From assembly GCA_934045075.1 (NCBI GenBank), contig OW203747.1, forward strand, positions 12,987,894 through 13,051,893: 64,000 nucleotides of DNA, given 5' to 3'. Below, piece by piece: positions 1 through 11,000 of this stretch. Each line of letters opens with the position of its first letter. The stretch's first letter is position 1. The notes under the pieces were generated by a model that did no database searches, was not told the DNA's origin, and was given only the letters and a program-made list of their open reading frames with translations. The DNA is from Yponomeuta sedellus (Eukaryota; Arthropoda; Insecta; Lepidoptera; Yponomeutidae). Both the position numbers and the translations under genes were made by a program.

Positions 1-35
1 TAATGAGAGTTTAATATATAAGTACGTATGTGTAT

Positions 36-215
36 AAAGAAAGAAAGACATTTATTATAGCAACAAGACACATCAGAGAAACAAAAAACCACAAAATTAA
101 CACAACATGAGCACAACAGAAATTAACCAAATATACAAATAAACGAAACAAAAAAACACACAAATAGCTTTCGCCTGTGGTGCGTCTAAATTGCCACAAA
201 AGGCAGCTGACTCAG
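36..215 (-). repeat. LINE 3'-end fragment
   Basis: Begins with the motif aaagacatttattatagcaa and runs through A-rich sequence to aaggcagctgactcagcg. Related segments lie at 4568-4690 and 5405-5537, which marks it as interspersed. A tail reading aataaatgtcttt on the minus strand resembles 3' ends of insect LINEs. No protein is encoded. Confidence 0.5.
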
Positions 216-284
216 CGTATCGTGAATAATTCAGAAATAGCGTAATGTTTCTCTCACTTTTGTGACATAATGCTACTTCTTTGG

Positions 285-432
285 TGCGTTCCGAGATGCG
301 ATGAAATCGATTATAGTGCCAATCCATATGAGTGCAGTAGGCACAAAAGCCCTATTTCGTGCGAGATACTTTGGGACTACTAATTTTGGTCGGATTCGCG
401 CTGTAATCGATTTCATCTCATCTCGGAACGCA
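285..432. repeat. Short foldback repeat, 32-bp arms
   Basis: Positions 285-316 and 401-432 are inverted copies with two mismatches, starting tgcgttccgagatg. About 84 bp lie between them. The right arm runs straight into a LINE coding remnant, so this could be a MITE or an inverted duplication at the 5' edge of that remnant. Confidence 0.6.
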
Positions 433-642
433 GGGCTTGATATCCCCGAGCACAATATGGCGGGCTATTCGAATTCCTTCACTGTGACAGCGGTTCGTCT
501 GTGGAACGCTTCACCTGTGAACATTCGCCAGTCTCCTTCTGTGGACGTGTTTAGAGATAAGGTTCATGTCATGACCATTACTTTGGGCTTCAATAGAGTT
601 ATCCAGTATCTATGTAGTATTATATTATATTATTTTATGTAA
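433..642 (+). pseudogene. Non-LTR retrotransposon RT C-terminal remnant
   Basis: The frame ending at 642 contains AVRLWNASPVNIRQS followed by VDVFRDKVH. This matches the usual extreme C-terminus of Jockey/CR1-type reverse transcriptase proteins (RLWN..P..IR....F...). Only about 70 residues remain and nothing upstream in frame is RT-like. It is a 5'-truncated relic. The family name is an inference from this short motif. Confidence 0.6.
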
Positions 643-645
643 GTA

Positions 646-1250
646 ATATTGATTATTAGTATGTACGAGTATGTAGATTGCAGTAAATATCGTTGGTCAC
701 GCCAAACATGTATTTTATCTCTTCGATTAAGTGGACTGTATTTTTGGTACGTACAATTGAACAAGGGGAGGAATATAGGGGTGAGAAAAGGAACACGCAG
801 CACATACCTCGCTAAGCGGCATCCAGGGGACGTGATCTCTCCAGCTAAGGCGGCAGCTGCCGCGGCGGGCCCACCGCCCACACAAACAGTGATTGAAGAT
901 GTTTCACAATCAAATCCTTCTCAATAGCACTCGCGGAGGGCGCGACACACTTCACAGGGGTGGTTAAATACCAAAAAGCGTCAATTAAGCGGTTAACAAC
1001 GATATTAGCGAATTTGCTAGAACCGCGGCGGTTGAGGTCCAAATGTGAACTAACTGCAGTCGTTCGCCGCCAGGTGGCGCTGGCAGCGCATAGCGACGAC
1101 GTCATGCATGCGTGTTTAAGGTGCAGGAAAAAACATGGAAAGGAACGTACCATTGAATATTTAATAGTTTATGATAGACTAAGTAATTTGGCGTTACCAA
1201 TCGTACTATTTTATATACGTATGTGTATTTAACATAACATTTACATACAG
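646..1250. other. Unassigned stretch with a GC-rich core
   Basis: A GC-rich block at about 830-1110 holds a run of alanine codons in a 92-codon frame (649-927, ending PPPTQTVIEDVSQSNPSQ) and the motif cgccaggtggcgctggc near 1069. I do not recognise the frame and see no convincing exon borders. It may be a repeat remnant. Confidence 0.3.
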
Positions 1251-1251
1251 G

Positions 1252-1350
1252 TAAATACATTGCTTCTGGGCCCACACTAGGACACCCTGTGTCGTGGGAA
1301 CCAGAAACAACGACATCACAAACATGTAAACATCCAAGACCTGGGGTTTT
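1252..1350 (-). repeat. tRNA-type SINE, internal fragment
   Basis: Reverse complement of the central part of the SINE at 20990-21271: both contain gtcttggatgtttacatgtt and the gacatcacaaacatg segment. The tRNA-like head is missing. Confidence 0.6.
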
Positions 1351-1597
1351 TTTTGTTATCAGCCGGGATTCTATTTAAATTATATTTGTATAATTTAGTT
1401 AACCTAGTTTATGTCATAATCATACATACATATAACCTATGTACTCGTAGGTATGTAATAATCCCTCCTATTGTTTACTGGCACTACCCCTTTCACTGTC
1501 CGCATTATTGTGGGTTAGCTGGAAGAAAATACTATCTAGTATTAAGCTCGCCTTTATAGTGTTTTCTAAGGCTAACACGACATATACACTAGACATA

Positions 1598-1712
1598 ATA
1601 AAAACTGTTTTTATATGGATTTTATTTCTTTATTTTTCTTCTTTATTTTATATTTTGAAACGTCGGAAAAATGTAAAATAAATGAGTAAAATACGTATAA
1701 AAACAGTTTTTA
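1598..1712. repeat. Inverted-repeat element (cgaaacgtcggaaaa family)
   Basis: Ends read ataaaaactgtttttat and ataaaaacagtttttat in inverted orientation. The interior carries gaaacgtcggaaaaatgt. Relatives lie at 5020-5152, 34851-35026 and 52495-52595. Confidence 0.55.
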
Positions 1713-1771
1713 TTAAGCTCGCCTTTGTACAAATTTAAAAACATATTTAGCACGGTGCATTTAGTGCATTA

Positions 1772-1911
1772 AGGGCTGATTTTTCAATAGTCCAGTAACT
1801 TTTATCTGAGGAATAAAAATGGCGGTTTGACATAATTTTCATACATAAGCTGTCAAACCGCCCTTTTTATTCCTCAGATAAAAGTTATCTGACTATTGAA
1901 AAATCAGCCCT
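1772..1911. repeat. Foldback MITE
   Basis: Long imperfect palindrome of about 140 bp: agggctgatttttcaatag at the left is mirrored at the right end, and the arms contain tggcggtttgac. A second, disrupted copy lies at 39506-39792. Confidence 0.75.
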
Positions 1912-2014
1912 AAAAATAATATAATTTGTACAAATTTGTTTTTTGTGCAATAAAGAATTTTCATTCAATCAAAATGCTCATGCAAAGAAATAATCGTCTT
2001 CACTTTATTTTCAG

Positions 2015-2098
2015 AACAATATCGTTCAAGACATGTCGAAGAAAGTCGCCTTTGGCAAGTCAAAACCGAGCAAAAAGGCGCTGGACCCCAATGATCCA
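2015..2098 (+). CDS. ARMT1: ARMT1-like exon 1 of window (internal)
   Basis: Acceptor tttattttcag ends at 2014 and donor gtaagt begins at 2099. The 28 in-frame codons read NNIVQDMSKKVAFGKSKPSK and then KALDPNDP, phase 0 at both ends. NNIVQDM fits the end of the strand before the DUF89 Asp-Asn motif; the Lys-rich rest has no family counterpart that I recall. The Met at 2033 could instead be a start of a shorter product, but the reading frame continues upstream to the acceptor. Support is phase agreement and good splice sites only. Confidence 0.55.
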
Positions 2099-5000
2099 GT
2101 AAGTTATATATCCATATTAACCCTTGTACAGTCTATTTATTCTTACTTGTCCAATTTTGTAAACAAGATTCTACCCGTAAACTGTAACTTTTTAGTCCAA
2201 AACTGCCATATTTCTATAAATGAACTAACTTGGAACACTCTTTTAGATAACAAGCTGCCAATTTTATAAACATAGTTCATGATAGTTCATGAATTTGCGA
2301 GAAAATGTCTAGTTTAGCATTTAATCTCAATTTTAAGGTTAGAAACTTGTTTACTAAATTGGACAAGTAAGAATAAATAGACTGTATGTCCCCACTGTTG
2401 GGGCACGGGTCTCTTCCTGCATCGCAGGAAGGTTAGCCCATACTCCACCACGGGGGCCAAGTCCGGGTTGTTGGAGGATTGTAAGACAGTGGCGGGCCTT
2501 ACTGTCAGAAGTTATCAAACCGCCCATAAGGCCTCTGACATAACTTAACGACTGCCATTGCATGACAGCCGGCATCAACGGCTTAACGTGCCTTGCGAAG
2601 CATGGAAGCGCTCGGAAAAATGCCACTAGCGGTAGGTAGTCACGAGATGGCCACCTACCGAGTACCTGACCGCGCCTGTTGTTGCTTAACCCAAGTGATG
2701 GACTCCAATCACTCGGTTCCGCTAGGCCACGAGCGCTTCCTTCTTTATATGAACACAATTCCTCTAAAGCACTCTTTAGAGGCAGTCCATGTAATCTGTG
2801 GTCTTTCCCTCATAGAATCTCCACCACAGATTAGGGGCCATCCATAAATAAAGTCACACGAATTTCGTGATTTTTTAACCCCTCCCTTGTCACGGATGGC
2901 CACATTTGTGAGACTCCCCCCATATCCGCTCCATGCCATATCCGTTCATCTGATAAATTCTCTGCCGAACACAATTAATACTAAGTATTTCGTGTTCGCA
3001 CGGGCCGATGGTACCCCCCATCCGCTGTCCGGCTAGTACAAAGTTCGATCGTTCGTTAATACCATATCCGTTCGTCTGGAAAGTTGTCTGTCGAACACAA
3101 TTAGTCCGATATGGTACGCCCAATCATCTGTCCGGCCCGTACCTAGTGCGATCGTTCGTTAATACTATTATACTATTAAGAGACGCTCGAACTTGGTAGG
3201 TGCCGGACACAGGATTCGGTACGCTCCATACAATATCCGTTCGTCTGGAAAGTTGTCTGCCGAACACGATTAGTACTATTTCGTATTCGCACGGTCCGAT
3301 GGTACCCCCCATCCGCTGTCCGGCTAGTACAAAGTTCGATCGTTCGTTAATACTATTATGCTATTAACAGACGCCCGAACTTGGTAGGTGCCGGATACTG
3401 GACTCGGTACTGCATACCATATCCGTTCGTCTGGAAAGTTGTCTGCCGAACACGATTAGTACTATTTCGTATTCGCACGGTCCGATGGTACCCCCCATCC
3501 GCTGTCCGGCTAGTACAAAGTTCGATCGTTCGTTAATACTATTGTACAATTAACAGACGCTCGAACTTGGTAGGTGCCGGACACTGGACTCGGTACGCTG
3601 CATACCATATCCATTTGTCTGGAAAGTTGCCTGCCGAACACAATTAATACTATTTCGCGTTCGCTCGGTCCGATGGTACCCCCCATCCGCTGTCCGGCTA
3701 GTACAAAGTTCGATCGTTCGTTAATACTATTGTGCTATTAACAGACGCTCGAACTTGGTAGGTGTTGGACAGCGGATTCGGTACGCTGCATACCATATCC
3801 ATTTGTCTGGAAAGTTGCCTGCCGAACACAATTAATACTTTTACGCGTTCGCTCCGTCCGATGGTACGTCCAATCCGCTGTCCGCTCCGGATCAAGTTCG
3901 ACCGTTCTGTTAATACTATAACATCTCACCCTATACTATTACAGAAAACTATATTGAAGCAGAAATGCAGTTGCCACAAACTTGCCAAGTTAGCCGCGAA
4001 GCCTATTAACGAAAGACCGGTTACTATGCCTTGTATCTTTGTAGTTTTATTATAAGTAGAGTATTTTTTTTATTGAGACACTAGATGCCCATGTGACTAC
4101 ATTAGCGTGGGATTCGATTAAAATTAGCCCCTTGAAGTAGTAAAGAAGAAAGAAAGAAATAAAGACATTTATTATTTAAAAACCTATTTAGAGGCTAAAA
4201 ATTTCACCCATGCCGGGATTCGAACCCGCAACCTCTGGCTATCCGTACCAGCGCTCTACCAATTGAGCCAATGGGCGACTCACGGCATCAGTGAAATTTC
4301 GAACCTCTTTACAATATTCTCTGTATTACGTACAGGCAGCGACATCTGACTTAAGCAAATTGCATTACTTACAGCCCCGACTACCTACTTTGCAGTTAGG
4401 TTTTAACATCGGAACGATATCACTGTACCCACATGATTACACTATTTTTATTTTTAATGCACTAACCCGTGCTAAGGAACAAATTTAAAAACCTATTTAG
4501 AGGCTAAAAATTTCACCCATGCCGGGATTCGAACCCGCAACCTCTGGCTATCCGTACCAGCGCTCTACCAATTTATTATACCAACAACAAACATCACAGA
4601 AACAAAGAACTAGATAAATGAACATAATATGAGCACAACATAAATAAACGAAATATATAGTAAACGAAACCAAATAAAAAAGACATAGGTTTGTAACGGT
4701 GCAAACCTCTTTACACCATTTTTATTTTCTATCTATACTTTGTCCAAAAAGTGTAGAAATTAAAGAGTAAGGTTATGCTCAGACTTTTTGTCTGTTTTAG
4801 TAAATACCTTGCAGTTGCAAGCATTATAAAAATAAAAACCATCAAAATTATGTATTGTACTTAATTAAACGTAGTAAAGGGTTGTGATTTTCGTTAATAC
4901 CAATAATAAAGTTTCACTTCCGGTTTCTTGAATTTCTTGACAAACTATATAATTTTCAACGAGATCTGTGTAATATGTCCATGAATATTTATTTTATTTT

Positions 5001-8000
5001 CAATTTTTTTTTTAATTTTCCATAGTTTAGTATTTTCTTAGGTTAACACCGTCATCCGAGCCCACGGCATCACCTGTAACAGTGCCGAAACGTCGGAAAA
5101 TTGTAATAATATAATAAACGAGTGAAATCCGTACTAAAACAGTTTTAATTTTCCAAAGTCGTTTTATAAAAGAAGTTTTCTTCCATTGGTAGCGCTAGTT
5201 AGCATTGGGTAGCGTGTTAGAGTAATTTTTTAACACTAGTTAGACTCCATAGTTTGTTTACTGTCATTGAAACGTTTTGATGATTGTAGAGCGAAGAAAA
5301 ACTGTCCGGCGACGAACCGAAGAGGCCTTGTCCAGCTAAGATAACGACCATCACAACTAGGTACTTTGGTGAGTGTTCTCGATCAAGCCTTGTATATTCT
5401 GAAGAAAAAGAAGAAAAACATTGATTATAGAAACAGTGCACACTCAAAACATATTAAACATTACATTCACAAAAAAACAAAAAAACGAAAGCCGTGGCCT
5501 TGTCACTGCTGCTATAAATGGCAGCTGACTCAGCAATGTGCTTGTCCATCAGGACAAGCCTTCAGGGCAGACTTTCAGTCAGTGCCTTCTTTTAGCTTTT
5601 AGAATATACCTTGGGCTCTAAAGTAGGCTTCGGTTTTCGCCGAAAGCACAAGGGTGTAATAGTACTCCCTGCTCTGTATTAATGAATTAACAAAATAATA
5701 CATTAAGGGCCTGTTTCACAATCTGCAAATAAAGTTCCAGATAAGCTATCCGCAACCAGGGCTGCCGTTTGTTCTAAATTTAAATAAATATTCGTATATT
5801 GCGTGTGTTTGTTTATGGCTTCAAATTTAGAACAAACGGCAGCCCTGGTTGCGGATAGCTTATCCGGAACTTTATTTGCAGATTGTGAAACAGGCCCTAA
5901 ATTAATATAATTAAGTGTCACATTAGTTCCGATATTTCAATTATTCGAATATACCCGATTCTATCCGATAGTAGCCGACGTATATTCTAAAAGCTATGAG
6001 ACTATAATTATGTCTCTACTGCCGGGACACGGACCTCTTCCTGCATCGCAGGAAGGTTAGGCTATACTCAGCCACGAGGGCCAAGTCCGGGTTGGTGGAG
6101 GATTGTGAGAGAGTGGCGGGCCTTGCTGTCACAAGTATATTGCACATTAATAACTGTATCATGCATCCTATCACTGACAAGACTTTTGAAAGGCAATTCA
6201 ATAATGCTTTGACATTTAAACAGAGTTAAATATACTCGTAGGTATAAGTACAGTCTGTTAGCTTTTAGAATATACCTCGGGTTTTAGAGTAGGCTTCGGT
6301 TTTCGCCGAAAGCACACGAGTGTAATACTACTTCCTGCTCTGTATGAAACTTCACTATTTTGAAAAGTTATAATATAACGTAAAGTTAGAAGTTATTAAG
6401 CCGCCCATAGGGCCTTCGACATGGCTTAGTGACTGCCATTACACGGCAGCCGACACCGACGGCTTAACGTGCCTTGCGAAGCACGGAAGCGCTCGGAAAA
6501 ATGCCACTAGCGGTAGTCTCTGCACGGCCACCCATCCAGCACTTGAACGCGCCTGTTGTTGCTTCCAATCGCTCGGTTCCACTAGGCCAACTTCTTTTAT
6601 ATTGTGTTACTCAACATGATTATTTTGTAGGTCAATTTTGTATTGTCTGTCACTATTTTAAAAACCTATTTAGAGGCTAAAAATTCCACTCATGTTGCTG
6701 CCTGTACGTAATACAGAGAGTATTGTAAAGAGGTTCGAAATTTCACTGATGCCGCCCATGTAAGTCGCCCATTAGCTCAGTTGGAAGAGCGCGGGCACGG
6801 TTAGCCAGAGGTCGCGGGCTCGAGTCCCGGCATGAGTGGAATTTTTAGCCTCTAAATAGGTTTTTAAAATTGTCCTTAGCACGGGTTAGTGCATTAATAA
6901 GAATATAATAACTATCACTAGATTAGAAGACAAATTTTGTTTTATTGCTGACTTAAACTTAGTGCAGATTTCTTTGTTGGTTAAAATGATTTATAGACTG
7001 TTTTTTTTGTTTTAAATATTAATGTAGTGCTTTAAACTGTCACTTAATTTTTGCTTTAAGAGCTTAATTAAGTGCTAAAATTTTTTTTTCTATAAGTGCA
7101 GACTTATAATTGGCCTTCTGTATGTGTCATGTTTTTTTTACTCTTTGTTATGTGCTGTTAGTCTTCCCAATATTAAATAAATAAATAAACAGTACCTTTT
7201 TTGCCGTCCTTTAAATGATACAATGTGATTTCTTTCCAGATATAATTTGCGATAACGCCGGCTACGAATTATTCATGGACCTATGCCTTGCTGACTACGC
7301 GCTACACTACGGCTATGTAGAAAAGGTAATAAAATAGCCTTCTATTCACAATATTGTACTGTCGAGAGACATAGATCACAAATTATATTGTTTCCTATAG
7401 CTACATATTATATATATATAAAGCTACAATCCGGTATACTCACTGATCTAACATCCATACGTTTTCTCGGAAATGGCAAGAGTTGGACGAAAATTATGTA
7501 TGACAAAGTTGTAGGGAATGTACGATATACAGCCATATTTTTGAATTTCGAACGCGATCCACTACGCAAAGGTGCTAACTCTGTTGTTTACCGGCCGATT
7601 TGGATGAAATTTTGATAGAATGGTGTTTTAGTGATCCGATTGAAAAAAAAAATTTTGGTTGTCCGAAATTCAAAATGGCGGCGCAGATATAGCCGACCGA
7701 AAAATCGACCTTTATCGAAATCGAAAAACTGGGCATATGCTGGAGATATGCCGTAAGCGGCATCGCGTTGCCAAAGGACCCAGGTATATGAGAAAAATCC
7801 GACATCTTGGAATTTCAAGATGGCGGCCGAGATACTGATGATTGAAAATGACAAATTTTTGTATGGAGATTTAGTACTAAAATTGACTTTTCAACAGAGA
7901 AATGAGACAAACTTGCGAGGCCGGAGGCCGAGCTTCACGAAGCGGGCACAAAAAGTGCGCGCGTAAGCGCGCAGGGGGCTCGCCCCCTAGTCGATTTGTT

Positions 8001-11000
8001 ATATAACTAGTTGATTTACATGTCGTGCACAATAAATTATTAATTTTAATCATAAATACAATATATTAATTATTTGGATTTTACACATAGATGCTGAATT
8101 TATAAGTATTTATAAGTACTATGAACCTGCTTACGTTATTTTGTAATTTATGTGTATTTTAGCTTTAAGATAATTTCAAACACAATGCATGTTGTTAATG
8201 AATAAATAAATGAATGAATGAATGAATGAATGAATGAATGAATGAATGAATGAATGAATGAATGAATGAATGAATGAATGAATGAATGAATGAATGAATG
8301 AATGAATGAATGAATGAATGAATGAATGAATGAATGAATGAATGAATGAATGAATGAATGAATGAATGAATGAATGAATGAATGAATGAATGAATGAATG
8401 AATGAATGAATGAATGAATGAATGAATGAATGAATGAATGAATGAATGAATGAATGAATGAATGAATGAATGAATGAATGAATGAATGAATGAATGAATG
8501 AATGAATGAATGAATGAATGAATGAATGAATGAATGAATGAATGAATGAATGAATGAATGAATGATTGAATGAATGAATGAATGAATGAATGAATGAATG
8601 AATGAATGAATGAATGAATGAATGAATGAATGAATGAATGAATGAATGAATGAATGAATGAATGAATGAATGAATGAATGAATGAATGAATGAATGAATG
8701 AATGAATGAATGAATGAATGAATGAATGAATGAATGAATGAATGAATGAATGAATGAATGAATGAATGAATGAATGAATGAATGAATGAATGAATGAATG
8801 AATGAATGAATGAATGAATGAATGAATGAATGAATGAATGAATGAATGAATGAATGAATGAATGAATGAATGAATGAATGAATGAATGAATGAATGAATG
8901 AATGAATGAATGAATGAATGAATGAATGAATGAATGAATGAATGAATGAATGAATGAATGAATGAATGAATGAATGAATGAATGAATGAATGAATGAATG
9001 AATGAATTTAATTTAATGAATGTTAGGTATTTGAAAAGTGTCGAAGTAAATTAAATGCAAGTGTAAAATATAAAGGAAAACTTTAATAAGAATAAAATAA
9101 AACAGAGACAGATTTGTGTGTAGCGGGGTATAAAACGGAAGTGAAAAACAATTCTTGCCATAACTGAAATACATTAAAACGTTACCAGATATCAGTAAAA
9201 CATAAAACCTTACAAAAAGGTATACAGGGTGTCAATTTTTCAATGACAAAAAAAAATAACAAAACACTGACGAATGATTTTTTAATAAGAAATAGTTTGT
9301 TCCCGCCCAGACAGGGCGTTAAAAATGTATTCAATATTCATTGGGCTTATCCATTTAAAAAAATTAAATAACCAAATTCTAATAGGATCACATAGGTATG
9401 CTGGTATAGTCAGTCCGCGTGTACGTCTGACTGTCTGACAAGAGTAAAACTATTAACGTGTATATCAAGTACTAACGTTAATAATCATTATAATTTGTCC
9501 GTTTTATTATAATAATAATAAAACTTTATTTCAGACTAAGCGTCCATACAGGCAGACGTTACAAAAAAATTCAACAGAAAATTATTATGATTATTCGTTA
9601 TCAACCCTTGTATGTCCCCACTGTTGGGGCACGGGTCTCTTCCTACCTTGCAGGAAGGTTAGGCCATACTCCACCACGGGGGCCAAGTCCGGGTTGGTGG
9701 AGGATTGTAAGACAGTGGCGGGCCTTACTGACAGAATTTATCAAGCCGCCCATAAGGCCTCTGACATGGCTTAACGACTGCCATTATATGACAGCCGGCT
9801 CCAACGCCTTAGCGTGCCTTGCGAAGCACGGAAGCGCTCGGAAAAATGCCACTAGCGGTCGTCACGGGACGCTCACCCATCCCGTACCTGACCGCGCCTG
9901 TTGTTGCTTAACCAAGTGATTGATTCCAATCACTCGGTTCGCCTAGGCCACGAGCGCTCCATCCATAATTATTAATTAAGTATTAATATTAAAATGAAAA
10001 AAATCTCGCTTAACCGACTTCAGAAACGAAAACTCGGGGAACATTTTTTTGTGATTTCACGTTTGTGAGATGTTTGTGATATTTACTAACAATGACAGCT
10101 GTCGTCCGCCATTTTAGATTTTTCGTAAAGTCAGCTATACAGACTGTTTCATGTCGGTCAGTTTTTCTGTTTATATAATTATATTAATGCGGTTTTAATA
10201 AAGTTTTGATCTTTATAAAAAAAACCTTTGCATCTATGTAATGAGATGATTTATACAGCGTCCAGTGTCACCTTCACTAACACTAGATGGGTGAAGGGAC
10301 CACTTAGATGCTGCAGTGCCTGGGATATTGTTTGACATGACTTTGTTTATTTTCAAAGTCACGTACATCTGCGAATTGGTCGTAGCAATAACTCACGCTA
10401 ACCGTGAAAGACAACATCGTGAGGAAACCCGCGGCTTGGCTGCTCCGCACGTATTGACTTCTTTCCTGTTCCTTCTAACAATGATACGTATTATGTTAAT
10501 CGCAGGTTCGATTCCACTTGAAGAAGATACCGTGGTACGTGTCAGACGCCACCGAAGCGGACTTCAAGTAAGTATTAGGATAAGGATGGCCCAGCTGTGG
10601 ACGAATGTGGGCGGAGTAGACGGAGGACCCTGTTAGGTCGGTCAGCCTAAATTGCTGCGAAAACTGCTCTTAATTTTCATTATTGTATTAGAAGGGCTGG
10701 TATGGGACGTCCCTGGCGGACATACATCGACCAAATAGGGGAAGCAAAGGGGAAGATAAAAGTATCCGGAACCGGCGTGTGTGCATGCAACGACTTATGA
10801 ACGTTGGTGAAGCGAAGGTGATGATCGTGGCAAGGATCGTGGCAAGTGGCAGTCCCTGGTCTCTGCCTACCCCTCTAGGATACAGGCGTGAGGTTATGTA
10901 TTTATGTAATAGATTAGAACAGAACAAATTAGGACAAACAGGACAACGAAACGGAAAGGGATGGGACGGGACGGGACGGGACGGGACGGGACGGGACGGG

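Larger units (their letters stand above)
1470..1970 (+). repeat. LINE 3' UTR with two nested insertions
   Basis: The segment gctggaagaaaatactat followed by taagctcgcctttgtac and finally gtgcaataaagaatttt is the 3' UTR type also seen at 42810-43105. It is interrupted by a short inverted-repeat element near 1598-1712 and by the foldback at 1772-1911. Confidence 0.55.

Noticed and set aside
649..927. 92-residue frame with an alanine run as a coding exon of the ARMT1-like gene
   Set aside because: No DUF89-like residues, no clear splice junction to exon 1, and it ends in its own stop codon.
2890..3929. Several 61-77 residue minus frames at 2.9-3.9 kb
   Set aside because: They repeat with the 187-bp satellite and change frame between units, as expected for non-coding tandem DNA.
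4212..4278. tRNA gene on the minus strand (and similar ones at 6769, 23035, 31175, 37957, 51640, 51837, 56850)
   Set aside because: All have A and B boxes, but each sits inside the same repeated unit with identical flanks, so they are SINE heads and not functional tRNA genes.
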